Shown: in pieces, positions 1 through 12,060 of the stretch
Layout of the letters: each line of letters opens with the position of its first letter
Numbering within the stretch: position 1 is the stretch's first letter
Assembly (NCBI GenBank): GCA_034401135.1
Contig: JAWZSP010000006.1
Coordinates: 3,534,001 to 3,598,000, forward strand
Direction of reading: 5' to 3'
Source: Volutella citrinella
Taxonomy: Eukaryota; Ascomycota; Sordariomycetes; Hypocreales; Nectriaceae
DNA: 64,000 nt
Notes under the pieces: model-generated
Databases searched by the model: none
Seen by the model: the letters and a program-made list of their open reading frames with translations, nothing else
Told to the model about the DNA's origin: nothing
Program-made: the position numbers and the translations under genes

Positions 1-2925
1 TAGTAGACTGGAGATTGCCAGGGGCCGACTATCGAATAGCAACCAGGGTCCAAGAGTCCAAGAGTCTCGCTTGCGACAGCACCCTCTTTGTAGCTAGCCT
101 TACCCTCTCATCAGACATGGTTGGTGAATCTCACATCAAAGCGTCAACATCTCCTAGCCCGGAGCCGCAGTATATTGGTGGGCTGTCTAGTGGCGACAGC
201 ATTGGTGCTCAGCAGGGCGGTTCCATGCTTTGATTTCTAAGGCGAGTGGAGGCCACGCCTCATTCTCGTGACATTTGTGGCCACTGGACGGTTACGTGGT
301 GAGATGGACTTCATCCCTGCTGGCTGCCCCGGCCAGAAAGCTTGGCCTATTTAGGGCATTGCTTTCCGGGAATTAGGGGGCAACGTGCTATAGCGACAGG
401 GGCTGAGGCGCTGGGCAATGTTGCGATTCGACACCTGCCAAGAAGGCCGGAGATGGGATTGACTGATTGCTACTGATAGCCGTGTTTGGACTGGCCAGGC
501 TAATTACTTTGATGCCTGTTGGATACCACTTCTGGCCCAGAACAGAGATTAGCTGCGGCCGAAGGAGCTGGAGGCGGTGGACGGGGCTGGGATGTAAGTT
601 AGTATTCTTCGAAAGGCCATGTGGGTTCCGCACCAACTCTTTGATCCCCATGCGATCTGCCACAGTGCAGAACTGTTGTTAGGGGCAGCGTTTCTTTCTC
701 GGGCTGCTATGGAGAGAAGAGACCGATGGGCGAACTCAATTCGAGCAACCAGACGCAGGCTTCAACGAGGGGGTGAGACACCCGAGACACTGTCTGGTGA
801 TTGGTTTCGAAGCAATTTCGCCATCCGGGCTGGTGAGTGAGCGTGACGCTGATGAAGAGCCGAGCCACTTCTCAAATCAATTTGTCATGACGACAGGCTG
901 CATTCCTTGATTGATTGAATATTCCACTCATCTTGAGGACCCGCGCCAGTATTCGAAACACAATATACGATTGCTATCTTTGGTGCTGTTCCCCACTGTG
1001 AACGCCGGACGGTGATGCACGGCGGAATTTGAGCGGAGTCCGCTATGTAGCCAGGGTGATTGCGACTTGGTGATGACGACATTGCTGGAGGGAGCACCGT
1101 GACTCGCTGCAGCCGGCAAGCCTGTGTGGGTGTGGCACAGATTCGTAACCGTCGCCTGCGGGCCGTGGCAGCGGATGAATATGCTGTCCAAGAGCAGGAC
1201 AAGATAGGCGGGTTGGATGCTTCTCTGTGACATTCTACCGCCGCATGGGTTGGGTGTCATGGCCCATCGAGGCGTTTCCTGGTGCGCTTGCAAGGGATGC
1301 GCTCTGAAACGAATCTTATTATTCATCCACAGAGGTTGGGCCCCATGCTCGATTGGATGGCGCCGCTTGACATCCGATTAGCATATCACACTCATCCCAT
1401 CCCGTCCGCCTCTGCCGACAAACCACCATTACCAATCCAACGTCGTGCGTAGGTATCCGGATTTTGTACCCTGTCATCCCGACGGTACCTGCCAAGTACT
1501 CCATGGAGCACCATCGCCTCGCCTGCAAGGCCAGGAGAACGCTCAGTTGGACAGCAGGGGCTCGTGCGGATGGGCCTCCTCGTCGCAACACAGCCCGGAT
1601 GGATTCCGGCTGTTGGGTGTGAGCTGGCTGCATCGCCATCGGCTGGAGTGGCGATGGCTTGACTAGACACGGCCACAATTGACCATCCCCGGCGCCCCGC
1701 ACTGCATCGCATCGCATCGCATCCGTCCGCCGCGGCAGAGGGCGGAGACGTAGTGCAAGAGTCTAGCCTAGTGCTGGTAGGCGGTATCCGTTAGGCGTGG
1801 TGCCAAGGTGTTGGAATGTGCAGTGGTTGTCAGTCTTGAGTCGAGCGCCGTGCCATGGGACAAAGCTACGAGCTGCATTTTGTTTGGTCTAGTTACGGTA
1901 GGAGTTGGTGTGAGGGGTTGAGAGAGAATACTAGTAGTATCTATCCAACTGCCCTCTCATGCTCGTTTGCGGCAGGAGCAATAGAGATTTCGCTGCTGAG
2001 TAGCAATTAAGATGTTAGGTCCCTAGGTATTGACTCACTGTGGGTCTTGGACAGGCCGTGAATGAAGGCAAGCGGCATCGCTGGTTGTCTCTCGTGGTGC
2101 TGGTCCCGGAGGTACCTGCCTGCCTCACCCCGTTGCCGTTGGTGTTGGCGCACGCTGCGCCTGCCGTTTTCGCCCACCCTCCCGCGCTGCATTTCCGGCG
2201 CTATCGTCCTCCCACGCTCGGGCAGCCACAGTGCACTACGTAGTGTCCTGCCAGCGGGTGGGCGGGTCGGCTTCACCACTGAGCACCGCAGTATGTGCTG
2301 GAGGGGCGGAAGTGGCTGCCTCAGGCACATATCCTTGTCCGCCGCCGGTCGCGCCCCATCATACGGATTCATACCTGGTACCAGTCCCATCCATGCCCAC
2401 GCCAGCCCCAGCCAGACCGGACCAAGCGCCGCCCAGCCAAGTCAGAGGTGGTCTCTAGGTCTCCAGGTCTCCCATCCCATAGCCCATCAATCCCCGAACT
2501 TCCCTTTCGGATACTTTCTTCAACGGCCGCGCCGCGATTATCCTGTTGTCACTGGCAAGGTTTCTAACCTCCATATCAGCCTCCTCTTCGTTCCATCCTC
2601 CCCCTTCGCACCGGCGCTTCGCTCTGCGCCTCCGCCGTTGGCTCCGCCCATTAGCCAAACCCTTCCAGGCCATTGTCGACGACTGACGTACTGCGTGTTG
2701 GATATTCTCCGCCGTCGCTGTACAACCCTTTTCGCGATCCCCCCCTCCATCACAGCCGCCCCTCCCTTATTCGTCGCCGTTGCCGAACACCGTTTACTAC
2801 ATTTTCTGCCTTCTGCGCTGAATATGGAATCGACTTCTTGACCGATTTACACCCAAGCCTCAACCTGTTCGTCTACCCGTCGTCGCTCCCGTCGCTCCCG
2901 CCATCAATCCCGGATACAATCAGCC
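1..2925. other. Intergenic / 5' region, no gene recognised
   Basis: No reading frame here resembles a known family and none assembles into a convincing spliced gene. From about 2,560 to the kinase start at 2,926 the DNA is rich in C and T, as is common in 5' leaders and core promoters of filamentous fungi, so this part probably belongs to the downstream kinase gene. Small repeats seen: a run of GCATC pentamers at about 1,704-1,724 and a perfect 12-bp palindrome (CACTACGTAGTG) at 2,234-2,245. Confidence 0.5.
1704..1724. repeat. GCATC pentanucleotide microsatellite
   Basis: Four consecutive copies of GCATC are visible in an otherwise non-repetitive intergenic stretch. No function is suggested. 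Confidence 0.7.
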
Positions 2926-4997
2926 ATGGCCCCCAAGAACTCCAATGGCTCCAGTGGCCAGGTCGGCCATCGCCTTCGCAACTTCTTCCGAATGAATACA
3001 GGAAGCAGTGCCGGCAGTGCTTCCAGTGACAAAGAGAAATCCGCTGCCTCAACCCCCGATGCCAGCTCCAAGTCCTCTCGCCACACCAAGTTCTTCAGTA
3101 GCACCGTCGGCCGTCTGCGCGCCCACACCTCGGCCAGCGATGGCAACCCGCTCGATGAGACCATGAGCCCGACTGCTCATGCGAACCCATACTTTGCACA
3201 CCAGGGCCAGCCGGGGCTCCGCCATCACAATGCCGGCTCCGTGCCCCCGAGCCCTCCGGATACTCCCACCCTCAAGGTCCAGAGCCCAACTGGCGCCAAT
3301 GCCGACCAGGCGACCATCGAGACCAAGGAAGAGCTGGCTCGCCGACTGAGGAGGGTCGCTAGTGCCCCCAATGCCCAGGGCCTCTTCAACAAGGGCGAGA
3401 CTGGCGAACGTCCAGCTACAGCTAATCTTGGTAAGGATCCTCTGGTTTCCAACCCTGACCTGGGATCCCTCGGATTTGTCGACCCGCACAAGGAGGCTTC
3501 TGCCGCCGCCTCTCTCCCATCTGCAACGGACGCCAAGGCCCAGGCTGCTGCAAGCGATGACGTCCTCGCTGCTCTGCCGGCGCCCCATACGGCCATGGCC
3601 TTCCGAAGAACATACAGCTCCAACTCCATCAAGGTTAGGAACGTTGAAGTGAATCCGTCTAGCTTCGACAAGATCAAACTCATTGGCAAGGGTGACGTCG
3701 GCAAGGTGTATCTGGTGAGGGAGAAGAAGAGCAGCAGGCTCTACGCTATGAAGAGTATGTGTTTATTTCCTCGCGCGGCCCATATTCACTATCTAATCCG
3801 TTTATAGTATTGAGCAAGAAGGAAATGATCAAGAGGAACAAGATCAAGCGAGCACTTGCCGAGCAAGAGATTTTGGCGACCAGTAACCACCCATTCATCG
3901 TCACCCTCTATCACTCATTCCAATCCGAGGACTACCTGTATCTCTGCATGGAGTACTGCAGCGGTGGCGAGTTCTTCCGAGCCCTACAGACCCGCCCGGG
4001 CAAATGCATACCCGAAGACGATGCGCGCTTCTACGCCGCTGAGGTAACTGCAGCCCTCGAGTATCTGCATTTGATGGGCTTTATATATCGTGATCTGAAG
4101 CCGGAGAGTATGTTTCCCCGCTTGCTCCCGTCCTGACAGGCGCTAACATGCCGTCTCCAGACATCCTGCTCCACCAATCGGGCCATATCATGCTCTCAGA
4201 TTTCGATCTGTCAAAGCAGTCGGGCCCTGGTGGCAAGCCAACCATGATTGTGGGCAAGAACGGAGCTCGAACGGATCAACTCCCAACCATTGACACCAGA
4301 TCGTGTATTGCTGATTTCCGAACCAACTCCTTTGTCGGCACGGAAGAGTACATTGCACCCGAAGTCATTAAGGGTAGCGGACACACTAGTGCTGTTGACT
4401 GGTGGACCTTGGGCATTCTGATTTACGAGATGCTCTACGGCACCACGCCCTTTAAGGGCAAGAACCGAAACGCCACGTTTGCCAACATTCTGCGGGAAGA
4501 TATCCCCTTTCCGGATCATGCTGGCTCACCTCAAATATCGAAGTAAGTGTCTACAGTACCTGGGTTGTGCTATTGTCTCTAGGAGAACAAAGACTGACTG
4601 ATCTCAAAGTCTCTGCAAATCCCTGATCAGGAAGCTCCTCATCAAGGATGAGAATAGGCGCCTGGGTGCCCGCGCTGGTGCTTCAGATATCAAGGCGCAT
4701 CCTTTCTTTAGAACCACTCAGTGGGCTCTCATTCGTCACATGAAGCCCCCAATTGTTCCCCATGCAGGCCGAGGTATCGACACTGTCAACTTCCGAAACG
4801 TGAAGGAGAGCGAGAGCGTGGATCTCTCTGGCTCCAGGGCAGTGAATCTCAAGGGGGTTCCCCTGGATAGTGGACTTGCGACTCCTGGAGGCGATATTGC
4901 CGACCCATTTCTCGAGTTCAACAGCGTCACACTGCACCACGATGGCGATGATGACCACCACCACATGGCGAACAATAACCACGGCATATCTACTTAA
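2926..4997 (+). CDS. nrc-2: NRC-2/Fpk-type AGC serine/threonine protein kinase
   Basis: Four exons: 2926-3754, 3808-4107, 4161-4542 and 4610-4997, giving 632 residues; all three introns are 53-67 bp and GT-AG. The first ~240 residues are Ser/Ala-rich and probably disordered. The kinase domain starts near residue 245 with glycine loop [11 protein letters not shown] and the AMK lysine, followed by YRDLKPEN and activation loop [16 protein letters not shown]. The magnesium motif is DFD rather than DFG, typical of the NRC-2/phototropin-like (AGC VIII) branch. The C-terminus carries a DPFLEF hydrophobic-motif-like segment. Family knowledge: Neurospora NRC-2 represses conidiation, and yeast Fpk1/2 phosphorylate lipid flippases at the plasma membrane and Golgi. 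The ATG at 2926 sits in a good context (gccATGgc). Assignment to the family is firm; the target in this species is inference. Confidence 0.93.
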
Positions 4998-6045
4998 ACA
5001 CAAGATGAGTTGCAGCATCGCCCGTGCAATCCCGAGGAACACGCCTCCACCATCTTGTTACCTGGGCAGCTCCCCAGCGTCAACCTGTATACACGTGCTG
5101 CAGCCCCCTTTTTTCAGTCTTGCACAGGAATGTCTATTTCTGCATTTTAGCACCCCCCTAACCTTTTGTCATTCACTTAGAATACTAGTATGAAGCGGAG
5201 CAGAGATTAAGAAGCAGAAGAAGAAGAAGAAGCAGCAGCAGCAGCAGAAGAAGAAGAAGAAGAAGAAGCGAAAGATGAAGTATAAGAATAAGAATAAGCG
5301 GAACCGGCGAGAGCAATCGGAATTTCCGGACTAGCAGAACGCCGCACAAGTCAGGAAAGCAAACGAAGAAGCAGATTCAGGTGGTCGGTCTTCTTGTGCT
5401 CAGCATGTTCATGGTTGGGTGGCTTGAAAACACGGCGTCGGTTCGGTCTGGCGTTCAGGAAGAGCGGGAAAGAAATCAATGTTATGTAAATTCTCGACCA
5501 GTCCACGAAAGTGAAGGGCACGCGTGATTCTGCCAATAGACGAAAGGTTAACACGAGTGTAGGTGGGAAGATGTGCTGCGGACACATCCCCGAGCTTGGC
5601 GCGGCGGTGCATGTCTTTTTATCTCGTGAGCCGCAGAGTGGAGTCGGCGCGGCGTGCTGAAGAGCTGGTGGTCATCAGGCACAAGACAGACACGCACATG
5701 ACCGCGACCCAACACCATCACACGGGGACCTGACAGAGGCGCAGGGCGCGGCTGCCTGCTTGCATTATGGCAGTTTCAAGTCCTGGGACACGACTCAGCG
5801 GGGCTTTTGTAAGATGAGGCCGTGGGGTTGACTCCCATGATGTGCCCTCCAGTGCTCATGGGATCGCGATGACTCTGGGCAACACGGCGACGGAGGAGTG
5901 AAAACCGCGACGGCCCGGACCTGTGTGCTGGAGTCTCTCATCCTGCTTCAAAATCGTCGTCTCAATTTTCCGCGATTCAGACGTTAAAGCGGGAGGTGCT
6001 ACTTTGAATTCTACTCGTTTTTTGCTTATCCCGGTGTAAGTGGTA
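4998..6045. other. Intergenic with purine-rich repeat
   Basis: This is the 3' region of the kinase gene and 5' region of the CorA-like gene. It contains a GAA/GCA low-complexity tract (listed separately). No gene is supported. Confidence 0.5.
5207..5290. repeat. Purine-rich (GAA/GCA)n low-complexity tract
   Basis: Runs of AGA and GCA trinucleotides with almost no pyrimidine on the + strand, about 200 bp after the kinase stop codon. It probably lies in or just beyond the kinase 3' UTR. Such tracts are length-variable. Confidence 0.8.
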
Positions 6046-7578
6046 ATGTCCCGACACCGGCGACCCTCGGAGCACCGGGCTCGGCGGTCGTCCGAACGGG
6101 GCCGCTCCGGGAGAGAACCCGACGCGTTACAGTATGTGCAGCAGCGGACCCGACCATATATCCTCGAGTGGACAGCGCAGACATGTCGGCAAAGGTCGCT
6201 CCTCGATGCCAAGGAGCTGCAGGATGAACTTGCGGCGCTGGACCGGCAGGGTTGGTGGAGAGTCGCGGTGCTCAGGGAGGACGAGGGAGGCATGGCCGCC
6301 GCGTTGGGCTTTGAAGGGGGAGTGAAGCGGGGGAGTTCATGGGCCTGGGACTTTCCGGATATCGACAGAGAAGTGGTGAGCCCGGGAGGCAGTGGTACAG
6401 ACAAGAGCAGCGATGCGCCAAGTCCGAACCCGCCGTCGCCACGCCGAAGAAGTGCGGGAAGTATCCGCATATGCAGGGCTTCACTGCTAACCAAGGCTCG
6501 CTTTCCGATACTGCTGCTTGAGGGACTTCCATCTCCTCATCCTCCTCCTCCTCCACCCTTATCCCGGCCACATCACCGTCGCAGACGCTCCGGCACTCGA
6601 GACACGGGCCTGGAGCCGGCGGGCGAACGGCCGTCCCGCTCAACTCTCGAGGACGCACTGTGGGATGCCTTGGGCAATGGCCGGCGGTTCGAGGAGCTCT
6701 TACCGGAGCTCGTGCACAACGCGTGGCTGGACGTCCTCGACACGGTGGCTTCGCGGGGGACCGACGGCGTCGAGGTGCTCTGGGTGCTTGCGCGCGGGCT
6801 GGAGCGCAATGCCGACATGACGAGGACGATGCAGCGTCAAGGCAAGGCTCTGGGCCTCGAGTCTGTCACGGCGGCGGACTGGTCAGCGCTGGCGGAGAGG
6901 GTCCATCGTCGGATCCAAATGTCAATCGCCCTGTCGCTTCGATCCCAGCAGCGCCAGCAAGATCAGGGGCCCGGCCCGGGGCAGGGCGACTCCAAGGACG
7001 CCAACAGCCGCAGCCTCGACCGCATAGCATACCTGGGAGGTATCATGCTGCCGCTGACGGTCGTGTCGGGCGTGCTGTCCATCGAGGGGACCTACGGCCC
7101 GGAGGGATCTGCCTTCTGGGTATTCTGGGTGGCGGCTGGTCTCACCTCGGTGCTGGCCCTACTGGTCATCTACGCGGACAACCTGCGCACGCTGGACGTA
7201 TGGATGGAGGTTGCGGCGGGCGAAGTCCTGGGTCTGGAGACGGGGCCGCAGTACCGCCACTACCAGCATAACGGCGACGATGCGAGCAAAGTCGGCACGG
7301 CGAGCGAGTATCATAGCAGCAGCGATATCAGCGACGCGGAGAAGGGGGAGGCCCGACTGGCAACGGCCGCGGATGGCTGCACGTACGTCGTTCAGAGCCG
7401 TGGCGACGGATCTCGATTCAGGACTTGGCGACGCCGGCAGCTCGGTTGGGCGGGCGCCGTCAAGAAGATGAGCGGATGGTATCTCCTGAGGGGGAGTCCG
7501 GGCGTGGAGTTTCGGCCCCCCGGGTTGGACAAGGTACGCCACGTGAAGGATACGCTCTGGGCAGGAGAGTATTGGTGA
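6046..7578 (+). CDS. CorA-like fungal membrane protein, function unknown
   Basis: Single exon, 510 residues if the first true ATG at 6046 is used; a GTG two codons upstream is not a credible start. The N-terminal ~330 residues are charged and include a Pro-rich stretch (about residues 160-190). Near residues 330-390 are two hydrophobic segments separated by the motif EGTYGPEGS and followed by FWVFW. This tail resembles the two-helix C-terminal module of CorA-type divalent cation transporters, but the canonical GMN motif is not seen; fungi carry many such CorA-like proteins of unknown role. The C-terminal ~110 residues are soluble. An unseen 5' exon is possible because GTAAGTG lies just before the ATG. 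Transport function is not shown by the sequence. Confidence 0.7.
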   Translation: MSRHRRPSEHRARRSSERGRSGREPDALQYVQQRTRPYILEWTAQTCRQRSLLDAKELQDELAALDRQGWWRVAVLREDEGGMAAALGFEGGVKRGSSWAWDFPDIDREVVSPGGSGTDKSSDAPSPNPPSPRRRSAGSIRICRASLLTKARFPILLLEGLPSPHPPPPPPLSRPHHRRRRSGTRDTGLEPAGERPSRSTLEDALWDALGNGRRFEELLPELVHNAWLDVLDTVASRGTDGVEVLWVLARGLERNADMTRTMQRQGKALGLESVTAADWSALAERVHRRIQMSIALSLRSQQRQQDQGPGPGQGDSKDANSRSLDRIAYLGGIMLPLTVVSGVLSIEGTYGPEGSAFWVFWVAAGLTSVLALLVIYADNLRTLDVWMEVAAGEVLGLETGPQYRHYQHNGDDASKVGTASEYHSSSDISDAEKGEARLATAADGCTYVVQSRGDGSRFRTWRRRQLGWAGAVKKMSGWYLLRGSPGVEFRPPGLDKVRHVKDTLWAGEYW

Positions 7579-8041
7579 AATGGTCGGAAAGCAACGTAGC
7601 TTTCAAACTAGATGTATCTCGCAAATCCGGGACTTGGAGCTGCAGATGGATTGGTGGTGGTGATGTGATGATGGTGGTGATTGATTGATGGGTTGCTTGG
7701 TTTACAAACTGAGTGCAACACCCAGCCCCGTGAGGGTCGAGTGCCTGTACTAGCTACTGGTCATATAATTACAGCAAAAAAAAAACATGGAACCCCTTTC
7801 CGCAGAATGAGTAACATCAAAAACTCAGCCGAACAGAGATTAAGAGCAGTTGGACCCTCTCCCGCCAACCCGCCGCCGCCATGTGACAAACTGATACTTG
7901 ATACAACCGACCGAAATGCGCATGCTACTCAAATGCAGAGCAAAGAGCAAAATTTTCCTTTTTGTGCGGTACAGGGCCTCTCGCCTCGCCTCGGTTGGCG
8001 TCGGCCAGCTCGCTCCCTCGCTCGCAACCCACGACGCCTTG
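7579..8041. other. Convergent 3' intergenic region
   Basis: This lies between the ends of the CorA-like gene (+) and the seryl-tRNA synthetase gene (-). It holds a run of nine or so A residues near 7,774 and no gene. It should contain both transcript ends. Confidence 0.5.
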
Positions 8042-9541
8042 TTAGACCCGGTCGACGCTCGTCCGTCGGTTCCCTAGGCCAATCTTGTCCTTGCCGTCCA
8101 TCCACGGCCGTAGGCACTCGGGCACAAAGACCGTCTTGGTCTCCTCGTCCCAGCCGTTCTCCAGCAGCGCGGCCAGCACGCGCGGGACCGCCAGCGCCGT
8201 GCCGTTGGCCGTCCACGGGAACGAGAGGCGGCCGTCCAGGCGCACGCGCGTGCCCAGCCGGCGGCTCTGGTAGTCGGTGCAGATGCTCGCCGACGTTACC
8301 TCGCCCCAGTTGTCGCGGCGGCTGGGGAAGAAGGCCTCCATGTCGATCTTGCGCGTGGCCGAGGCGCCGAGGTCGTGCGAGGGCATCGCCAGCACGCGGC
8401 AGTAGAGCCCCAGCGAGTGGAGGATGTCCGTCTGGATGTCGAGCATCTCGTCAAACAGCTCCTCCGCGGCGTCGGCATCGGGGGCCGTCCACGCAAACAT
8501 CTCGACCTTTGTGAACTCGTGCACACGATACAGGCCCTTTGTGTCAGCGCCGCGAGCCCCGGCCTCGGCGCGGTAGCACCGTGAGACAGCGACACGCTTG
8601 AGCGGCATGTCGGCGGCCTCGAGTGTCGTGTTGGCCTTCATTCCCGCCAGCGCAATCTCAGACGTCCCCGTGAGGCACAGCTCGGGCACCCCGCGCTCGA
8701 CGTCGGCGGCTGACTGCGCAATGGAGTAGACCTGCTGCTCGCCGTTGTTGTCGCGCGGCTGGAACCCGCACGCGGCGCCAATGTGGCTGTAGACGATGCT
8801 CGGGGGCGCCACCTGGGTCCAGCCGTGGCGGGTGGCGACGGCGAGGGCATACTGAACGAGGGCCTGCTCCAGCTGCGCCGCCTCGCCCAGCAGGTAGTAC
8901 CAGCCCCAGCCGGACGACGTGGCGGCGCCGGCGAAGTCGAAGAGGCCCAGCTCGGACCCAATGTGGACGTGGGAGCGCCAGATCTTGTCCTCGGGCGCAT
9001 CATGGAAGACGGGCGCCTCGTTGATAAAAGTCAAGACCTCGGGCTTGTCGCCGCGGGGCGTCTCTGCGCTGGTCAGGTTGGGAAGCTCAAGCGCGAGCTC
9101 CTCCATCTGCGATTGGGCGTCGGCCTCGCCCTTCTCAATCACCGAGAGCTCCTGCTTTAGCCGGCGGGCCTCATCCTGGATCTGCTCGCGGCTCATGAGG
9201 CGAACTTCCTTGAGGTCGTCGTCGCCGTTGCTGGTGGCGGGATTGGACAGCTGGCGACGCAGCAGGTTGGACCGCTCCCGCAGCGCCCGGCCCTGCTTCT
9301 GGAGCTCCTGCCATTGAGCGTGCAGCTGGAGGATCTGTGCCGGGTTCTGCGCCTGGCGCTGGTAGTTGCGCTCGATGCACGTTCTTTCGTAGAGCTCCGG
9401 ATTCTGGCGGATGTGCTTGATGTCGACAATGGGCTTGGGCGCCATCGTGGGCCGCTTCACGTCAGCAAACCCGCGGCGGAGGGCTGGCAGGGCCCGCGGG
9501 CGCAGGTTGCGACACCTTAGGCGTGTCAATGTCCTGTTCAT
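8042..9541 (-). CDS. Seryl-tRNA synthetase, mitochondrial
   Basis: Single exon of 499 residues charging tRNA-Ser. The first ~30 residues are Arg-rich, lack acids and end near RGFADVKR, as in a mitochondrial presequence, which separates it from the cytosolic enzyme. Residues ~45-150 form the N-terminal coiled-coil arm that binds the long variable arm of tRNA-Ser. Class II motif 2 is seen as SRCYRAEAG near residue 310 with VHEFTKVEMF, and motif 3 as NGTALAVPRVLAALLENG near residue 455. Length fits the mitochondrial family (yeast Dia4). The ATG at 9541 is the most upstream in frame and gives the targeting peptide. Confidence 0.94.
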   Translation of the reverse strand: MNRTLTRLRCRNLRPRALPALRRGFADVKRPTMAPKPIVDIKHIRQNPELYERTCIERNYQRQAQNPAQILQLHAQWQELQKQGRALRERSNLLRRQLSNPATSNGDDDLKEVRLMSREQIQDEARRLKQELSVIEKGEADAQSQMEELALELPNLTSAETPRGDKPEVLTFINEAPVFHDAPEDKIWRSHVHIGSELGLFDFAGAATSSGWGWYYLLGEAAQLEQALVQYALAVATRHGWTQVAPPSIVYSHIGAACGFQPRDNNGEQQVYSIAQSAADVERGVPELCLTGTSEIALAGMKANTTLEAADMPLKRVAVSRCYRAEAGARGADTKGLYRVHEFTKVEMFAWTAPDADAAEELFDEMLDIQTDILHSLGLYCRVLAMPSHDLGASATRKIDMEAFFPSRRDNWGEVTSASICTDYQSRRLGTRVRLDGRLSFPWTANGTALAVPRVLAALLENGWDEETKTVFVPECLRPWMDGKDKIGLGNRRTSVDRV

Positions 9542-9981
9542 GGTGGGCTGTGAGGCATGTGAGAGCTTGTCATGGCTCGACGAGGGCTTGAGGTTGCTCT
9601 AAGCTTTCAATGGCGAGGGAGGGTGCACTGCAAGGTGGGTTATGCGATTATCCGTTTCCGAGCCGGATCAAAGGCCGACAATTGAATCACGAGAGCCGTT
9701 GCAACCCGGCATTTCTATTTTCTGGGCAACGTGCACTCGATATAGGTGGCTTGATCTACAGCAGGATTGCAATTGGGTATATTCGCGAGTATTCCCGAGC
9801 CCACGACTCGGTTTTGCGTCTTCGTTTTGCCTCCGTCATGCTAAAAGCGCGCCGGGGCGGTACTTTTCGGGACTCCACTACATCCCGTCTCCACCAGTCA
9901 TCCGAGCACGGGTCAGATGTCATGATGTCTCCCTGCATTTTGCTTGCGCCCAATGCCGCTACTGATAAGGCAACATGCGTT

Positions 9982-11726
9982 TTACAGGTAGCCCCAGGTG
10001 CCCAGGGTCCAACTGCCATGGTAGCCGCCGCTGTTCCTCGCGTATCCACCCGTAGGCACGCTCTGCCGTTGCTGAGCTTTGATGTCGGCGTCGCTGGGAC
10101 GCCCCGCGCCGCTGGCACCTTGCTGAAGCCACAGCTCCCGGTCAATCACAGCTAATGCGGGCACTCGCAATTGACACATTAGACTTCCTCCAACCCAGGG
10201 ACCTAGAGAGTGCAGCACGCGGATTTGGCCATGCATCTGTGGTACCACATCCCGATGGCGCGCGACCTTGGCGTCGATGGGGTCGTATTCGGGCCGAGCA
10301 TCCGCAGCTCGTGGAGGCGTGTCCGAGTCCTCGTCTGTGTCTCTTGGAGATGTCGTCCCATCGCTGAGTGGCGATCCCGTTTGATCCTTGTGTAACTTGG
10401 TGTTGCTCCGAAGCTGGTCCACGCCTTTGCCGGCAACAGGCGTCCATCCTCGCTTCTCCACCATGGCCGTCACCTCATCAATTATTCTCTGCCTTACCCC
10501 AAGGATGTTGGAGCAGCCGCCGGTGAAAATGATGCGGGACATGCAAATGGCCCTCACATCTATGGGCAATTGCAGAAGATGGCGATACACTAGAAGATGT
10601 AGAGGCAGTTCGTGGTCGTCGAAAGTCGCTTCTTCCACTTCGGGATCGAACAGCGATTCGTCGCAGACTCCCGCCAGCCTTTGGTATGGGATTTCCAGGA
10701 AGGACTGGGGGTTTGTTGAGTTGATGGGCACCGTCGCGACGCCTTCTGATTGAGCTGAAGCTGGCCCTTGATTCTCCTCCAATTCGTCTTGTTCCTCGAC
10801 CGTTTCTAGTTGCGTAGACTGTCTCTGGGCTGATCGAGACGCCGCAGGCCTGCACCACATCAGCCGGCACATGATGTCCTCGCATTCCTGGAAGCTGATA
10901 ACCCTCTGTTCGCCCGTCTCGGAACCGTCTTTGCCGATCATAGAGTAGATGGCCTTGTAGAGAGCATCCAGGAGGTGTCGCGCACCCCGGACAGTCCTAG
11001 TGCTCTTCACTTCGCGGTACTCATAAACACTGGTGACAACCGTTTCTGCCCATCCCATGTCGATGACCAGTGCCGACCGCACACCTGCGGCCAGCGAAGT
11101 GTTTACAGCGGCGGACATTAACGAGACCGTGGGGGACTGGAGACGGTTGAAAATGGTGTCAAGGACGGAGGTTAGAAGAGGGATCGGTACTGCGGAGTCT
11201 AGCACCAAGCCGAGCCTCCTAGGTCGGGAGTCGATGAGTAGAAACCTAGGTTTGCCATCATGAGCGCTTGGTTCGATTCACAATTGATATGGGCGCCCTA
11301 CCTTGTAAATGCATCACGCAACACACGCTCCAGCCTATCTTGAAACAAACCCAAATCAAGCTCTCGCAAGTCGTACTGCCAGAACTCATGGTCCGAGGAC
11401 CAAGCCTGGTCGACGTGCCGCTTGGGACCCTGCCAGCTCCTGAAATCCCCCGCTCGGCGCTGCTCGTCAGGGCTACAGCGAATCGTTGCTTTCGGGCTCG
11501 AGTCTCCCGCGAATCCTACTCGAACATGCCGCGATCCGATTTGTATCACCACGACATCGTCGTCCGCCCGGATTGTCGACGGCGAGCCGTATGCGGAGGG
11601 GATATTGCGGGTAGGGGTGTGAGGGGAGGTTGGCCCCGTCTGGATGTGTGGCTTGCCTCCGCGGATGGTCGCGACACTCCGGTGCGCCAAGGGAGTTGCT
11701 GCACCCGAGGCCATGGCGGCATTCAC
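9982..11726 (-). CDS. Actin-related protein, dynactin Arp10/Arp11 type
   Basis: Two exons on the minus strand, 11302-11726 and 9982-11245, split by a 56-bp intron; 562 residues. A Ser/Pro-rich N-terminal extension of ~55 residues precedes an actin-fold phosphate-binding segment (VVVIQIGSRHVRVGFAGD, ~58-75). A second one (ALVIDMGW) lies near residue 200 and the adenosine motif (IIFTGGCSN) near residue 380. A variable acidic insert follows the adenosine motif. The C-terminus has LGPWVGGSLM, matching the conserved end of fungal pointed-end dynactin Arps. In this family the protein caps the Arp1 filament of dynactin and helps dynein-driven nuclear and vesicle movement along hyphae. Arp membership is certain; the choice of Arp10/11 over other divergent Arps is from memory of the N-terminal pattern. 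Starts 334 bp from the GEN1 gene. Confidence 0.8.
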
Positions 11727-12060
11727 AGAGGAGAGCCGGCCAATCTGGCGCTATAGGGCGTTGGCGAAGCTGGTTCGGACCAGAGATGCGGTGTTGCTTG
11801 AGGCGGTCCTTCCTTTTGTGAGTGTCCAGCTCAGAGGCGACCCACCAAGCACCCAGTGTGTGACGTCGGTGTTCTACGCGCCGACGCGCCGACCCCATGG
11901 CGCAGGGGCCCTCAGCAGCCACCCAGAAGTCAACAATAGTGGCAGGTAACCGCAGCGACGCGGGGTGGCAAGCGTGCGTGAACTTGGCCCTTCCACCACT
12001 TTCCCATCCACGGCCACGACCCATTCAGCAGACAGGCCCAGGCGGCAATCTGCACTCCCA
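11727..12060. promoter_or_regulatory. Divergent promoter, Arp10/11-type gene and GEN1
   Basis: The two start codons face away from each other across 334 bp, so both promoters and 5' leaders must lie here or overlap the genes. No clear TATA box is seen. Confidence 0.5.

Noticed and set aside
2062..2841. + strand frame of 259 codons upstream of the kinase
   Set aside because: Composition (Pro, Arg, Cys, Ser) reflects CT-rich leader DNA; no domain or conserved feature.
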